A stretch of 36,407 nucleotides of DNA from Nitrospiraceae bacterium. GTDB lineage: Bacteria; Nitrospirota; Nitrospiria; Nitrospirales; Nitrospiraceae. Positions 1 through 8,966 of this stretch are shown piece after piece (position 1 is the first letter of the stretch; every line of letters starts with the position of its first letter). The notes below the pieces were generated by a model that had not been told where the DNA came from, did not search any database, and was given only the letters and a program-made list of their open reading frames with translations. The DNA is taken from assembly GCA_014379455.1 (NCBI GenBank), contig JACMLT010000109.1, forward strand, positions 1 to 36,407, read 5' to 3'. The position numbers were made by a program, and so were the translations under genes.

Positions 1-442
1 GCCACGCTCGACATCAGCTAGCCTCGGCATTGGAAGACAGAGACCAGACAGAGTTTCAACCCCTACATGCGACTGCGTGTCCCACCTAAGACGCTCCTGG
101 CGTCGCCAACGGATTCAATATCTCTTATGTCCTACGATAGCGTGCAGTGTTATCAATGGGTTGTGAATAGGTGGGTCACGATGTGGGGGCATAGCTGGCT
201 GCGGACTCTGTCCTCAATCCATTAGATCGAGGGGAGGGTACCGGGGGAATCGTGGGAATGCCAAACGCACATATAGGCTCACATTTTTCCGCACATTTTG
301 GGGAACCCTTGAGGGACAAGGCATTCCTGCAGAGCGATTCACGAACCCCGCGCCCATGGCCTAGACCGATATTTTTCTCCACACATCCTGCAGAGCAATG
401 CCTAAGTCTTTAATAAGACACACGTTAAAATGCGGCCGCAAA
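1..442. other. Gene-less left edge
   Basis: I see no convincing gene here. The one open frame of moderate size, on the minus strand around 176-382, begins with GTG, has no recognisable domain and has an amino-acid make-up unlike its neighbours, so I do not call it. The stretch lies downstream of the small exported protein that ends at 495. Confidence 0.5.
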
Positions 443-444
443 TC

Positions 445-489
445 CTCCCCACCCAGCTTACAGGTTCCAATGGAACAGGGTAGGGGAGG
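445..489 (-). terminator. Hairpin terminator candidate after the small exported protein
   Basis: CCTCCCC-ACCC at 445-455 pairs with GGGTAGGGGAGG at 478-489 with one bulged base, and an inner GTTCC/GGAAC stem sits in the loop. Read on the minus strand it begins a few bases after the stop codon at 495 and is followed by GGATTT, a short T stretch. Position and stability fit a transcription terminator, but the T tract is short. Confidence 0.5.
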
Positions 490-494
490 TAGGC

Positions 495-806
495 TCATTT
501 AGGCATACTGTCAAAATTGCCCTTGTCATTGTAGGGATTATCGCCGTACTGCCTTTGCCGATCCTCATCGCGGTGCTGCCATCTATCGCGTTCCAGCTGC
601 ATAGCCCGCTCATCTTGTTGGCGCGGCATCCCGGCTCGTTCCCTTTGAATCGATTCGCGGTCTCGGCGCAGTTGATCTTCCAGCTGGCGTTGTTCATCGG
701 ATAGGCGTTGATCTGAGGGGTGACCGTACGTTGCGTCGTTAGCCTGGGCAGATCCCATCCAGCTGATGAGGATCAGAGCCGTCATAAGTCTTATTACATT
801 CTTCAT
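495..806 (-). CDS. Small exported charged protein, unknown function
   Basis: The product is about 103 residues when started at the ATG at 806, which has AAGGAGA a suitable distance upstream; an earlier in-frame start at 836 would add ten residues ahead of the signal peptide. The N-terminus (MKNVIRLMTALILISWMGSA) is a Sec signal peptide with cleavage likely after SAQA. The mature part is almost entirely charged and polar: Arg, Gln, Asp and Glu in runs such as RQLEDQLRRDRESIQRERAG, which should form a helix or coiled coil in the periplasm. I recognise no family. It stands alone, followed by a hairpin. Confidence 0.7.
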   Translation of the reverse strand: MKNVIRLMTALILISWMGSAQANDATYGHPSDQRLSDEQRQLEDQLRRDRESIQRERAGMPRQQDERAMQLERDRWQHRDEDRQRQYGDNPYNDKGNFDSMPK

Positions 807-949
807 TGCAGTTCTCCTTTCTATTTCTGGGGGCATTCCCCCAAAGACAGCATGCCTTGATTACTCCTTTATTTGTAATGTATGTTTCCCTCCACTGCAA
901 CGGCCAATTCATGTGATCTACTTGTCATTTTCGTCGGATACACTCATAA

Positions 950-1651
950 CTACTTAGAATCAGGAGGCACTGTCGCATATGCGATGGGATCTACAACCCC
1001 AGCCTTTGCAAATCCCTCCCGCCGAATCACGCAACTATCGCAACGTCCACAAGCCAGCTCTCCTGCCGGATCGTAGCAGCTGTGGGTCAGATGAAGCGGG
1101 ACGTGCAGCTCGATCCCCTTCAAGATAATGTCTGCTTTCGTCAGCATCAGCAAGGGGGCTCTGATATGGAATGGGCTGCCTTCCATGCCGGCTTTGGTAC
1201 CTTCCTGTACCACTGCTTCAAATGCGCGAATGAATTCAGGGCGGCAGTCCGGATAGCCAGAATAGTCGAGTATGTTGGCGCCAAAATAAATGAGAGACGC
1301 TCCCACAACTTCCGCATGCGCTGCCGCAATCGAGAGAAAGATGAGATTGCGGCTTGGCACATAGGTGACAGGAATGCTCTGGCTACGTTCCTCGCCGGGT
1401 CGGTTCTTGGGGACTGCCGCCGGGCCGGTGAGTGCCGATCCGCCGATGGCGCGAAGATCCAGACTCATCACCAGGTGATTCGTCACGCCCAAGGCAGCTG
1501 CGACCTGCCGAGCCCGGTCCACCTCCACTGCATGGCGCTGCCCGTAGGCCATAGTGAGAAAGAAAAGCTCGCACCCCTCTTGCTTGGCAATGGCTGCTGT
1601 GACAGTGGAGTCCAGTCCTCCGCTCGCCAAAACGACTGCGCGATGGTTCAT
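950..1651 (-). CDS. queC: 7-cyano-7-deazaguanine synthase QueC
   Basis: QueC converts 7-carboxy-7-deazaguanine to preQ0 using ATP and ammonia, a cytosolic step in queuosine synthesis. The 233-residue length is normal for the family. The N-terminus has the PP-loop ATP pyrophosphatase motif SGGLDST at about residues 10-16. The C-terminus has the zinc ligands: one Cys in THSCYDP, then CGRCDSC. The intermediate segment VTYVPSRNLIFLSIAAAHAE and the downstream NILDYSGYPDCRPEFI are also typical. It lies about 150 bases downstream of the DksA/TraR-type gene on the same strand. No other queuosine gene is in the window. Confidence in the function is high. Confidence 0.95.
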   Translation of the reverse strand: MNHRAVVLASGGLDSTVTAAIAKQEGCELFFLTMAYGQRHAVEVDRARQVAAALGVTNHLVMSLDLRAIGGSALTGPAAVPKNRPGEERSQSIPVTYVPSRNLIFLSIAAAHAEVVGASLIYFGANILDYSGYPDCRPEFIRAFEAVVQEGTKAGMEGSPFHIRAPLLMLTKADIILKGIELHVPLHLTHSCYDPAGELACGRCDSCVIRREGFAKAGVVDPIAYATVPPDSK

Positions 1652-1737
1652 GGCCTCATCACACCCACTCCCACATACGACGCGCGGTGCCTAGTGTCGT
1701 CACAGAACGCAAGCTTTGCCTAACGAGGGAGGGGACG

Positions 1738-1777
1738 GGATCATGTTGAGGGGAGGAGGATCATGTGGGGGGAAGGA
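1738..1777. repeat. Two imperfect 20-base tandem copies
   Basis: GGATCATGTTGAGGGGAGGA is followed at once by GGATCATGTGGGGGGAAGGA, between the DksA/TraR-type gene and queC. On the minus strand this is a C/T-rich stretch in the queC leader. It could be a small duplication without function. Confidence 0.5.
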
Positions 1778-1802
1778 GAAGACTGATCACGCGCATGAAC
1801 GC

Positions 1803-2369
1803 CTAGTCTCGATCTTCTTCCCGCTCGATTTTTTCCAGCAGCTCTTCTTTCGACTGACACTCAACGCAGAGCTTCGCAAACGGGACGGCTTCTAATCTCC
1901 GCTCACTGATCTCAACACCACATTCCGCGCAGATACCATAGGTGCCTTCGTTAAGCCGTGTTAACGCTTCATCGATGGCCTGCCGTCGGCGATTGCGCAT
2001 TTCCATCAAGGAAATGCCTAGCTCGCGATCGAGGTCCATGAGGGCTTGGTCTCCGACGTCGCGGGCAGATTCAAGCCGCCGCTGTTTATCTTCAATGAGG
2101 GATTGGCCTAGGCTGCCTTCAATCTCTTTAATAATGTCCTGCCGCTTTCGCACCAACATCTGATGGAGGACTTGGCGGCGGCGTTCCCGGTCTTCGCGTT
2201 CTTTCGCCGATTCTTTCGGCTTGGCAGCAAGAGGGGAAACAGCCATACTGATAAGTTTTTCTATGACTACAGTTGGAGTGTGGGTTGGTTTGCTCACTGG
2301 CTTCGAGACCTTCTCCTGCACGGTGGCCTTTGCTGCCGGTTTCTTCTTGGCGGGTGATTTTGTTGCCAT
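1803..2369 (-). CDS. DksA/TraR family zinc-finger protein
   Basis: The product is about 188 residues from the ATG at 2369. A longer frame starting at 2450 begins with a segment unlike the family, and I reject it. The first 70 residues are rich in Lys, Ala and Pro (KSPAKKKPAAKAT), a disordered basic tail like those seen in several DksA/TraR proteins outside Proteobacteria. A coiled-coil segment follows (about 75-145), then the four-cysteine finger CAECGVEISERRLEAVP with a second CVEC pair. Proteins of this family bind in the RNA polymerase secondary channel and adjust transcription, often with ppGpp. Whether this one acts that way is not shown. It lies about 105 bases downstream of apt and may share its transcript. 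Confidence 0.85.
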   Translation of the reverse strand: MATKSPAKKKPAAKATVQEKVSKPVSKPTHTPTVVIEKLISMAVSPLAAKPKESAKEREDRERRRQVLHQMLVRKRQDIIKEIEGSLGQSLIEDKQRRLESARDVGDQALMDLDRELGISLMEMRNRRRQAIDEALTRLNEGTYGICAECGVEISERRLEAVPFAKLCVECQSKEELLEKIEREEDRD

Positions 2370-2475
2370 GACGGATCCTACTCCTGGGATGAACACGGAG
2401 TCACCGGAAAATTTCCGGCATTCATAGCACGGTGCTCCAGCCTTTGACAAGAGGTTGTAAGGAGAGGCTGAGAGA

Positions 2476-3000
2476 TTAAGGGTAGAGGATTGTTGAATGG
2501 ATGGGATAGCCGGTTAGTTTCTCTCGACCCTTCAGGCCCTGGAGTTCAACCAGAAAGTCGAGTCCGGCGATTTCGCCTCCCAACTGACGAACGAGAGACA
2601 CCGTCGCGGCTGCCGTGCCTCCGGTGGCCAGCAGGTCATCCACGATCAACACCCGTTCTCCCATACCGATCGAGTCGCGATGGATGGCAAGGGAGTTCGA
2701 CCCATACTCCAGGCTGTATTTGACTTCAAAACTGTCGGCGGGCAACTTCCCAGGTTTCCGGACTAGAACAAACCCGGCGTTCAACCGATTCGCCAATATT
2801 CCTCCGAAAATGAACCCGCGCGACTCGATGCCGATGACTTTGGTGATTCGATGCCCCTGGTAGTAGGCGCTCAATTCATCGGTGATCGACGCCAGGGCGT
2901 GGGCATCCTTGAGCAGTGTGGTGATATCGTAGAAGAGAATACCGGGCTTGGGGAAGTCGGGGACTTCCCGAATGAGAGCGTGGTAGTTGATGGGGGGCAT
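2476..3000 (-). CDS. apt: Adenine phosphoribosyltransferase
   Basis: Apt makes AMP from adenine and PRPP, the cytosolic salvage route. The 174-residue length matches the family. The PRPP-binding loop is seen as VLIVDDLLATGGTAAA at about residues 117-132, and the N-terminal part has IREVPDFPKPGILFYDITTL, a hallmark of Apt. The substrate segment IGIESRGFIFGGILA is also intact. The start codon at 3000 is three bases after the stop codon of the sigma-factor gene, so the two are almost certainly cotranscribed and perhaps translationally coupled. Confidence 0.96.
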   Translation of the reverse strand: MPPINYHALIREVPDFPKPGILFYDITTLLKDAHALASITDELSAYYQGHRITKVIGIESRGFIFGGILANRLNAGFVLVRKPGKLPADSFEVKYSLEYGSNSLAIHRDSIGMGERVLIVDDLLATGGTAAATVSLVRQLGGEIAGLDFLVELQGLKGREKLTGYPIHSTILYP

Positions 3001-3003
3001 CGA

Positions 3004-3990
3004 TCAGAGCAGGTCGGCTTGTGTCATGGTTCTGCGTTCAATGGTGTGGCGTAAACGGGCCAAGGCTGCCATTTCAATCTGCCGGACACGCTCACGGGTC
3101 AATCCCATCTCCCGGCCGATTTCTTCCAATGTTCTCGCCTCGCTTCCATCAAGTCCGAAGCGCGACATAATAACAGTTTGCTCTTTCTCAGGCAACAGCT
3201 GTACCCACTCCATCATCTCTGCTCGACGCATCACCCCCTCGGCCGTATCGGCAGGCGAGACGCAGGAAGGGTCTTCAATCACATCGCGTAAGAATGTGTC
3301 TCCGCCCTCACTGATTGGACTATCCAACGAACAGGTTGTACGGATCACTTGCTTGAGATCCACCACCGTTTCTTCCGTCGTTTTCATCCGTGCCGCGACT
3401 TCCGACGCAGTCGGTTCTCGTCCAAGTTCCTGAACGAGTCGCTCCACCTTGGTGAGATACCGATTCAAACGCTCCACCACATGCACCGGCAACCGTACGA
3501 GCTTTCCCTGGTTGATAATCGCTCGTTCGATGTATTGCCTGATCCACCAGGACGCGTAGGTGCTGAAGCGAAACCCGCGTTTATAGTTGAACTTTTCGAC
3601 GGCCTTGATCAGCCCAAGATTGCCCTCTTCGATGACATCAGAGAAGGGGAATCCTCGATGCATGTATCGCTTGCCGATGCTGATCACCAACCGAAGATTC
3701 GATTCAATCATCTTTTGGCGTGCCTGCTCGTCGCCCGCCATAACCCGTTTGCCCAGCTGCTGCTCTTGCTTAAAGGTCAGTAGGGTGGAGTGACGGATCT
3801 CGCGCAAGTAACACTTGAGGGTATCCAATCCTTCGGAGCGGCGGCTCGATTTGTCCTCGTCGGCGGGCGACTCGTCCGCACTCGACGATGCGCCAGTGTC
3901 CTCATCGTCATGGTCGACGGTGTGTCGCCGTGCTTCATTCAGATCGTGTAATTCTTCGCCCCCTCGCCCCATACGTTCCGTTGCTCCCAC
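3004..3990 (-). CDS. rpoS: RNA polymerase sigma factor, RpoS-like group 2
   Basis: The 328-residue product has an acidic, poorly conserved N-terminus (about 1-55), then region 1.2 ([20 protein letters not shown]), region 2 ([19 protein letters not shown] and the following [19 protein letters not shown]), region 3 ([20 protein letters not shown]) and region 4 with the helix-turn-helix [20 protein letters not shown]. It lacks the long region 1.1 and the non-conserved insert of a primary sigma factor. The IERAI form of the 2.4 helix and the short C-terminal tail resemble RpoS, so a stationary-phase or stress role is likely but inferred. It sits between the acylphosphatase gene (9 bases) and apt (3 bases). 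A second Met at residue 7 is an alternative start. Confidence 0.9.
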   Translation of the reverse strand: MGATERMGRGGEELHDLNEARRHTVDHDDEDTGASSSADESPADEDKSSRRSEGLDTLKCYLREIRHSTLLTFKQEQQLGKRVMAGDEQARQKMIESNLRLVISIGKRYMHRGFPFSDVIEEGNLGLIKAVEKFNYKRGFRFSTYASWWIRQYIERAIINQGKLVRLPVHVVERLNRYLTKVERLVQELGREPTASEVAARMKTTEETVVDLKQVIRTTCSLDSPISEGGDTFLRDVIEDPSCVSPADTAEGVMRRAEMMEWVQLLPEKEQTVIMSRFGLDGSEARTLEEIGREMGLTRERVRQIEMAALARLRHTIERRTMTQADLL

Positions 3991-3999
3991 CCGTGTTCT

Positions 4000-4296
4000 T
4001 CAGTACCACACTTGAAAATCTACAAATCGTCCTGTTGCTAGACTCCACTCCACGTCAATGGCTGTGACTCGCGCTGCCGGCGGCCCACTTTTGAGGTCTT
4101 CGATCAGGGTCAGAATCTGATCTTTGCGGCCCTCAACTTCAAGTTTGACTCGGCCGTCATCGAGGTTCCTCACACCACCGCAGAGACCTCGTTGCGATGC
4201 GACACGAGCCGCAAACGCTCGATAGCCGACTCCTTGAACCTTTCCTTTCACCGACAGTCTCGCTCGGAGCACTATCGATTCAATCTGTTCGGCCAT
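4000..4296 (-). CDS. Acylphosphatase
   Basis: Acylphosphatases hydrolyse the carboxyl-phosphate bond of acyl phosphates in the cytosol. With the start at 4296 (MAEQIES) the protein has 98 residues, the usual size; the upstream in-frame start at 4323 adds nine residues without family similarity. The signature GKVQGVGYRAF holds the catalytic Arg, and GGVRNLDDGRVKLEVEG holds the catalytic Asn. It is the first gene of a likely transcript acylphosphatase - sigma factor - apt. Confidence 0.9.
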   Translation of the reverse strand: MAEQIESIVLRARLSVKGKVQGVGYRAFAARVASQRGLCGGVRNLDDGRVKLEVEGRKDQILTLIEDLKSGPPAARVTAIDVEWSLATGRFVDFQVWY

Positions 4297-4774
4297 ACAT
4301 TCAGACAGGCAGCGCAGTACCAAGACGCCTATTCAATGAACGGATACTCTCACACCTCCGCAGAGGCGTCACGCGTTTTGCGATTCCGTGCGAGTACGTG
4401 TTGCCTATCGATCTGAAACGAAAAATGAGACGCGTGGAGAGGTTCGCCGCATGCAAGAACGGCGCAGCTATTCCTATACACGCGCCGGAAATTTCATGAG
4501 TATGAGATGGAGAAATGGCTTCGAGCTGAGGCACGAACAAGCTTGGTTTAGGGCGGCATGAATCACACAAGTGTCTATCCCGTGCCTCAACACTGCCCGC
4601 ATGATTCATGGAGCTTCTGCTACAAGCGTGGATACGCGGCTGTGACGGGCAGTCTCGCCGTTCAGCCCTTCGACATACTGCACGAGTATGCCTCAGGGCT
4701 TCACGCCTCCGAGTGCCCATCTCGCTTCGCGTCTGCACGCTTTCGCGACGAATCTTCATGAATCATGTGGGCTA

Positions 4775-5052
<278 letters not shown>

Positions 5053-5090
5053 ACAAAAACAACAGTATCGAAACGGGAGCGGGGATTGTC

Positions 5091-6194
5091 TTACATCAGA
5101 GGGTCGAAACGCAAGCCGTGGGCATCGGCCACCGCTCGACAGGTAATCTTTCCTCTGGACAGGTTGACTCCTTTCGCCAAACCTGCATCTGCTCGTACGG
5201 CTACTTCCACTCCCTGCGAAGCCAGACGCAGCAGATATGGAAGCGTGGCATTCGTCAACGCTTCAGTCGACGTACGCGGAACAATTCCCGGCATATTGGA
5301 CACCCCATAATGGAGGACTTTGTCCACCATGTAGACCGGGTCCGAATGGGTCGTGGTCTTCGTGGTCTCGAAGCAGCCGCCTTGATCGACCGCAACGTCC
5401 ACCACCACGGCTCCCGGTTTCATGCGTGCCACCAGTTCACGCGAGACCAACTTGGGCGCGCGAGCCCCAGGAATGAGGACAGCCCCGATAACCAGATCTG
5501 CAGCGATCACTGACTCCTCAATGGCCGCTTGCGTGGAAACACGCGTCACGATTCGACCATGATACAATTCGTCGAGCTCGCGAAGTCGTTCAAGATCGAG
5601 GTTGATCACTGTCACATGGGCCCCCATCCCGACCGCAATCCGAGTCGCTGCGCTGCCCACCACTCCCGCTCCTAACACCACGACCATTCCAGGCTCTACC
5701 CCTGGCACACCCGCCAGGAGAACGCCTCGCCCTCCGTGCGTCTTCTCCAGATAATGTGCACCGATTTGTACCGACATCCGCCCTGCGATTTCACTCATCG
5801 GTTTGAGCATCGGCAATGTGCCGTCTTTCGCCTCGATCGTTTCGTAGGCGATCGCGGTGATCGTCGTATCCAGGAGTGCCTTTGTGAGATCCGGTAAGGA
5901 AGCCAAGTGTAGATAGGTAAACAGGGTTTGTCCCGGACGGAAGAAGTGGCACTCGGAAAGCAGCGGCTCCTTGACCTTCACGATGAGCGTTGCCTGCTGA
6001 AACAGCTGCTCTTTCGATTCTGCCATGGTCGCGCCGGCACTCCGGTAGTCCTCATCTGAGTATCCGCTGCCGACCCCGGCCGAGCGTTCGATCCAAACCT
6101 CGTGGCCGGCTTGCCGCAATGTCCGTACCCCATTGGGTGTGACACTGACACGATACTCATGATCTTTGATCTCTTTTGGGACCCCGATGACCAT
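5091..6194 (-). CDS. ald: Alanine dehydrogenase
   Basis: Ald catalyses the reversible NAD-dependent deamination of L-alanine to pyruvate and ammonium. I start it at 6194 ([10 protein letters not shown]) because AAGGAGGAG lies seven to eight bases upstream; the frame extends seven codons further. The resulting 367 or so residues fit the family. Visible residues are the pyruvate-binding Arg in EYRVSVTP, Lys in VKVKEPL, the catalytic His in YLHLA and the Rossmann glycines in [13 protein letters not shown] (about 168-180). The C-terminal [20 protein letters not shown] is typical. It is transcribed on its own, divergent from the ferredoxin cluster that starts at 6373. Confidence 0.95.
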   Translation of the reverse strand: MVIGVPKEIKDHEYRVSVTPNGVRTLRQAGHEVWIERSAGVGSGYSDEDYRSAGATMAESKEQLFQQATLIVKVKEPLLSECHFFRPGQTLFTYLHLASLPDLTKALLDTTITAIAYETIEAKDGTLPMLKPMSEIAGRMSVQIGAHYLEKTHGGRGVLLAGVPGVEPGMVVVLGAGVVGSAATRIAVGMGAHVTVINLDLERLRELDELYHGRIVTRVSTQAAIEESVIAADLVIGAVLIPGARAPKLVSRELVARMKPGAVVVDVAVDQGGCFETTKTTTHSDPVYMVDKVLHYGVSNMPGIVPRTSTEALTNATLPYLLRLASQGVEVAVRADAGLAKGVNLSRGKITCRAVADAHGLRFDPLM

Positions 6195-6372
6195 GGCTGC
6201 TCCTCCTTTTCGCAATGTATCCTCGAAACTCGACCTATTCTATAGCAGGAGGTCGAGAAAATCCGCGAGCCTGTCTCGTGTATGAGGAGTCGTCTCTCTA
6301 AGTGGACAGTGCGCGGAAGCCTGGTGTAAGATTCGCCCGCTCTTCAGTTCATGGTCGACAGAGGGAGGCTCT

Positions 6373-6756
6373 ATGGATTCTGCAGCTGGGTCCTGCAATG
6401 CCTGCGGCGCTACCGGCACCGCGCTTATGAAGTTATCGCTCGGGAAGGACTTTTTTGGCCGAATCTATGATCGATTGTCTCCATCGACCGATCAAAGCCC
6501 TAAATGGTACTGCGAAGGTTGTTCGATGCAGAAAAATCTCCAGCGGGACTTCCGAGACATTTCCGCCGAGACCGACAAGCTTGTGGCCGGACAGTCCTCT
6601 GAACTGTCGAAGTCCGATGAGTTCCAGCGTGCGACGTTGCGGGTGAGAGAGATCATCGCTCTGGTTGATGCCGCACAGACCCATTCAGCGCTGCTCGCAA
6701 GCGGCGAGGTGGCACGGTTACTCGAACGACTTCATACCATCACTGTTTCAGCGTAG
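6373..6756 (+). CDS. Small cysteine-pair protein, unknown function
   Basis: The 127-residue protein starts at an ATG with GAGGGAGG just upstream. It has two cysteine pairs, CNAC at about residues 8-11 and CEGC at about 47-50, spaced as in a treble-clef or ribbon zinc site, then a helical C-terminal half with no signature I know. It is the first of four genes packed on the plus strand, 13 bases ahead of a [2Fe-2S] ferredoxin, which suggests a role with iron-sulfur or redox chemistry, by context only. I do not recognise the family. Confidence 0.75.
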   Translation: MDSAAGSCNACGATGTALMKLSLGKDFFGRIYDRLSPSTDQSPKWYCEGCSMQKNLQRDFRDISAETDKLVAGQSSELSKSDEFQRATLRVREIIALVDAAQTHSALLASGEVARLLERLHTITVSA

Positions 6757-6769
6757 GCTACGATCGATT

Positions 6770-7120
6770 ATGTCTGGGTACAAACGCCACATTTTCGTCT
6801 GTACGAATCAACGGAGTCCCGACGATCCCCGTGGGAGCTGCTCGAAGCTTGGTTCTGAGGCGCTTCACGCCCGCTTTAAACAAGAAGCGAAGCGATTGGA
6901 CTTAAAAGACATCGTCCGTGCCAATAAAGCTGGGTGCCTCGATCATTGCGCCGAAGGGCCGAGTGTCGTGATCTATCCTGAAGGTGTGTGGTATCAAGTC
7001 AAGTCCGAGGCCGACGTGACGGAAATCATGGAGCGTCACGTTATCAAAGGCGAGGTCGTGACCCGTCTCATTATGCCCGATCACCCCGTTCCCACGACAC
7101 TCCCTCCGCTCACATCGTAG
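6770..7120 (+). CDS. [2Fe-2S] thioredoxin-like ferredoxin
   Basis: The 116-residue protein has the start RHIFVCTNQR and then CSKLGSE, with a second cysteine group in KAGCLDHCAEGPSVVIYPEGVWY. The pattern C-x(n)-C and C-x3-C in a thioredoxin fold is that of Aquifex-type [2Fe-2S] ferredoxins and of the NuoE C-terminal domain. I use the ATG at 6770; the frame is open further upstream, but that part overlaps the preceding gene. It carries electrons in the cytosol; the partner is unknown, although a [4Fe-4S]-type ferredoxin follows two genes later. Confidence 0.88.
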   Translation: MSGYKRHIFVCTNQRSPDDPRGSCSKLGSEALHARFKQEAKRLDLKDIVRANKAGCLDHCAEGPSVVIYPEGVWYQVKSEADVTEIMERHVIKGEVVTRLIMPDHPVPTTLPPLTS

Positions 7121-7141
7121 CGCCGTACTACAAGGAACATA

Positions 7142-7555
7142 ATGGCCGTAGAAGAAAAGTGGAAAGCCAACCTGGAAAAGGTGGCCTTCATGAAGCAGTT
7201 TCCTGGGTTACTCGGAAACTGGGATTCCTTGGCGGGTAAGACCATCAAGGCCGTTATCCTGCTCAAGGGAAAACAGGGAGCCGCTGTGCTCGTATGCACC
7301 GACGGCACCTTCACCATCGTGCCTCCGATGGCGTCGGAGCCGTATGAGTTGGGCGAGGCATTGGCTGTGGCACGGACGCTCCTTGAGCCGACGCATCAGG
7401 CGGCCTATGTGGAGTATGATCGATTGGTCAAGAAGGACAAAGACGCCCTCAAGTCTGCCAGGGTCGAGAAGATTCTTGGAGCGATTCACAATAATCTGGA
7501 GCAGCATCCTGAATTGAAAGATCGCTTGAAAGAACTCGTGAAGGAGTGGAAGTGA
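7142..7555 (+). CDS. Conserved-looking protein of unknown function in the ferredoxin cluster
   Basis: The 137-residue soluble protein has no signal peptide or membrane segment. The N-terminal half has a beta-rich segment (AVILLKGKQGAAVLVCTDGTFTIV split by a turn), and the C-terminal third is helical and charged (LKDRLKELVKEWK). There is one cysteine. It begins 21 bases after the [2Fe-2S] ferredoxin and its stop overlaps the GTG start of the next ferredoxin by four bases. Coding is well supported by composition and spacing; function is unknown to me. Confidence 0.78.
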   Translation: MAVEEKWKANLEKVAFMKQFPGLLGNWDSLAGKTIKAVILLKGKQGAAVLVCTDGTFTIVPPMASEPYELGEALAVARTLLEPTHQAAYVEYDRLVKKDKDALKSARVEKILGAIHNNLEQHPELKDRLKELVKEWK

Positions 7556-7851
7556 GTGACAGCCTCCCTGATAGAAACATGTTCGACATCTTTTCTCAGG
7601 GCCTCTTTGAAGGAGTCAAACCTATGATGGTCATTCGCGATCACCTCGTCCGCCATCCCGACCGCTGTACTCATCAAGCCATCTGTGTTCCGATATGCCC
7701 GACCGGCGCCTGGCTCTCGACCCCGCCCTATAAGTTCGATGCTTCCCGCTGCCTGGAAAGTTGCCGCCTCTGCCTGGATGCCTGTCCCTCGCAGGCAATC
7801 TACGTGGTATTCAAGAAGGGGGAGAAAATGTTGGAGCCGCAAAAAAAATAG
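7552..7851 (+). CDS. 4Fe-4S dicluster-type ferredoxin
   Basis: The 99-residue protein carries two cysteine clusters. The first, around residue 40, is CTHQAICVPICPTGAW (C-x5-C-x3-C-P). The second is CLESCRLCLDACPSQAI (C-x3-C-x2-C-x3-C-P). Spacing is unusual compared with the classic C-x2-C-x2-C-x3-C-P of bacterial ferredoxins, especially in the first site, which has only three cysteines. I prefer the GTG at 7552, where AAGGAG lies five bases upstream and the start overlaps the TGA of the previous gene; a GTG at 7546 would sit on that ribosome-binding site. It probably transfers electrons together with the [2Fe-2S] ferredoxin. Confidence 0.85.
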   Translation: MSDSLPDRNMFDIFSQGLFEGVKPMMVIRDHLVRHPDRCTHQAICVPICPTGAWLSTPPYKFDASRCLESCRLCLDACPSQAIYVVFKKGEKMLEPQKK

Positions 7852-7863
7852 ACGGGGTAGACT

Positions 7864-7895
7864 GGCCGTCCCCGTTGCTCGCGCAACGCACGGCC
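7864..7895 (+). terminator. Two-part hairpin after the ferredoxin cluster
   Basis: GGCCGT (7864-7869) pairs with ACGGCC (7890-7895), and inside it GTTGC pairs with GCAAC around a TCGC loop. It begins 12 bases after the ferredoxin stop. No T run follows, so termination may need Rho, or the hairpin may only protect the 3' end. Confidence 0.45.
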
Positions 7896-8006
7896 TCTGA
7901 AGGCGCTCGTTGGACGCGCGCAGTCGGGAATCAGCCAGCCCACCCCCAAGAAGAAGGAAAAAAAAGAAAAGAAAAGTTTTCACGGTCCTTGAAGCGATTC
8001 GCATAC

Positions 8007-8934
8007 ATGCCGAGAAACTCCCAAGAGTCGATCTCAAATCTCTCAATGGGGCTCATTGAGCATGGCCTCACAATATTACAGACCCAATCATTTCCTGTTT
8101 GCCAAAAGAACATTGCCCAGCGGGATCCACCATTCGCCTCTACTGAATCTACTCCATCAGCTATAGCCATACTTCTGATGAGTTCGGGGCTAGATTATCA
8201 TCTTGCTCGACTCAAATGGTTGCGGGATGTCGCCCCACACGATTCACCACTCCCATATCCCACATACTTTAATTGGCAGGTCGGCGATGCCCTTTCACAG
8301 AAAATCACGAGACTTTTGATCCAAAAAAAACGAAACGCGGCTCAAAGAACAGTTGATCGAATTGACCATCGCACGTGATTCAGTCGCTCATCCCAGACTC
8401 TATCTGGTCAAACAGGCTATGCGATCTGACTTGAGTTTTTGCAGTCCACGTGCGGAGCTTTCGCCTGGTGCAGAACTTAGGCCAAAAGCTCTCATGAGAA
8501 AACTAAAAGGATCGGAGCGAACCAAGTCTCTCCGACTGCCTCTCGTATCAAGTTGGATCAGCTACCCAGACGCAGTTGTATGCGTTCTTGTTCTGCATCG
8601 ATTTCTGAATTTGCTAGAAATCAAGTACGGGAACCCCTACGCGTGGGTAGGGCACTTCAGCATCAGAAATGAGCCGTCTGGATTTTTCAAAGACTCTACC
8701 AAGACTTGGCTGACTCTCTCAATGGATGAATGGGCCCGCGCGTTCTTTCATTCCTTATCACAGGACGATCAAGAAAGAGTTAGAAAACGACTGGGAAGGA
8801 ACTTCTCCAAATATCTCCACAAGATCCTCCCTCGTCTCAGAATCGGACGAGGGACTCTTTCCGATGTAACCCGTGTCATGCAAAATCCTCCTAAGGCTGC
8901 TTTCTTCCATAAGGTTCCGCCTTGGCCGATATAG
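8007..8934 (+). pseudogene. HEPN-like protein gene split by a one-base slip in an A8 run
   Basis: Two frames join into one sensible protein. The first (from ATG 8007) contains SAIAILLMSSGLDYHLARLKWLRDV; at the A8 run 8323-8330 it drifts into nonsense and stops at 8378. Removing one A continues as ETRLKEQLIELTIARDSVAH and then on to 8934, giving about 308 residues. The motif RDSVAH (8374-8391) fits the R-x4-6-H signature of HEPN ribonucleases with a polar second residue; the surrounding helices look right too, but the family call is an inference. The downstream frame is reached by a +1 shift, so a base error, a true mutation or transcriptional slippage on A8 are all possible. The frame is open upstream to 7761, but that part is shadow of the ferredoxin gene and its hairpin. 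No antitoxin partner is adjacent. Confidence 0.6.
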
Positions 8935-8966
8935 CAAGGCCAAGATAGCCTCAGGCAAACAAATAT

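Noticed and set aside
4301-4759. 152-codon minus-strand frame
   Set aside because: Composition is dominated by Arg, Ser, His and Cys, there is no ribosome-binding site, and it overlaps the repeats upstream of the acylphosphatase gene.
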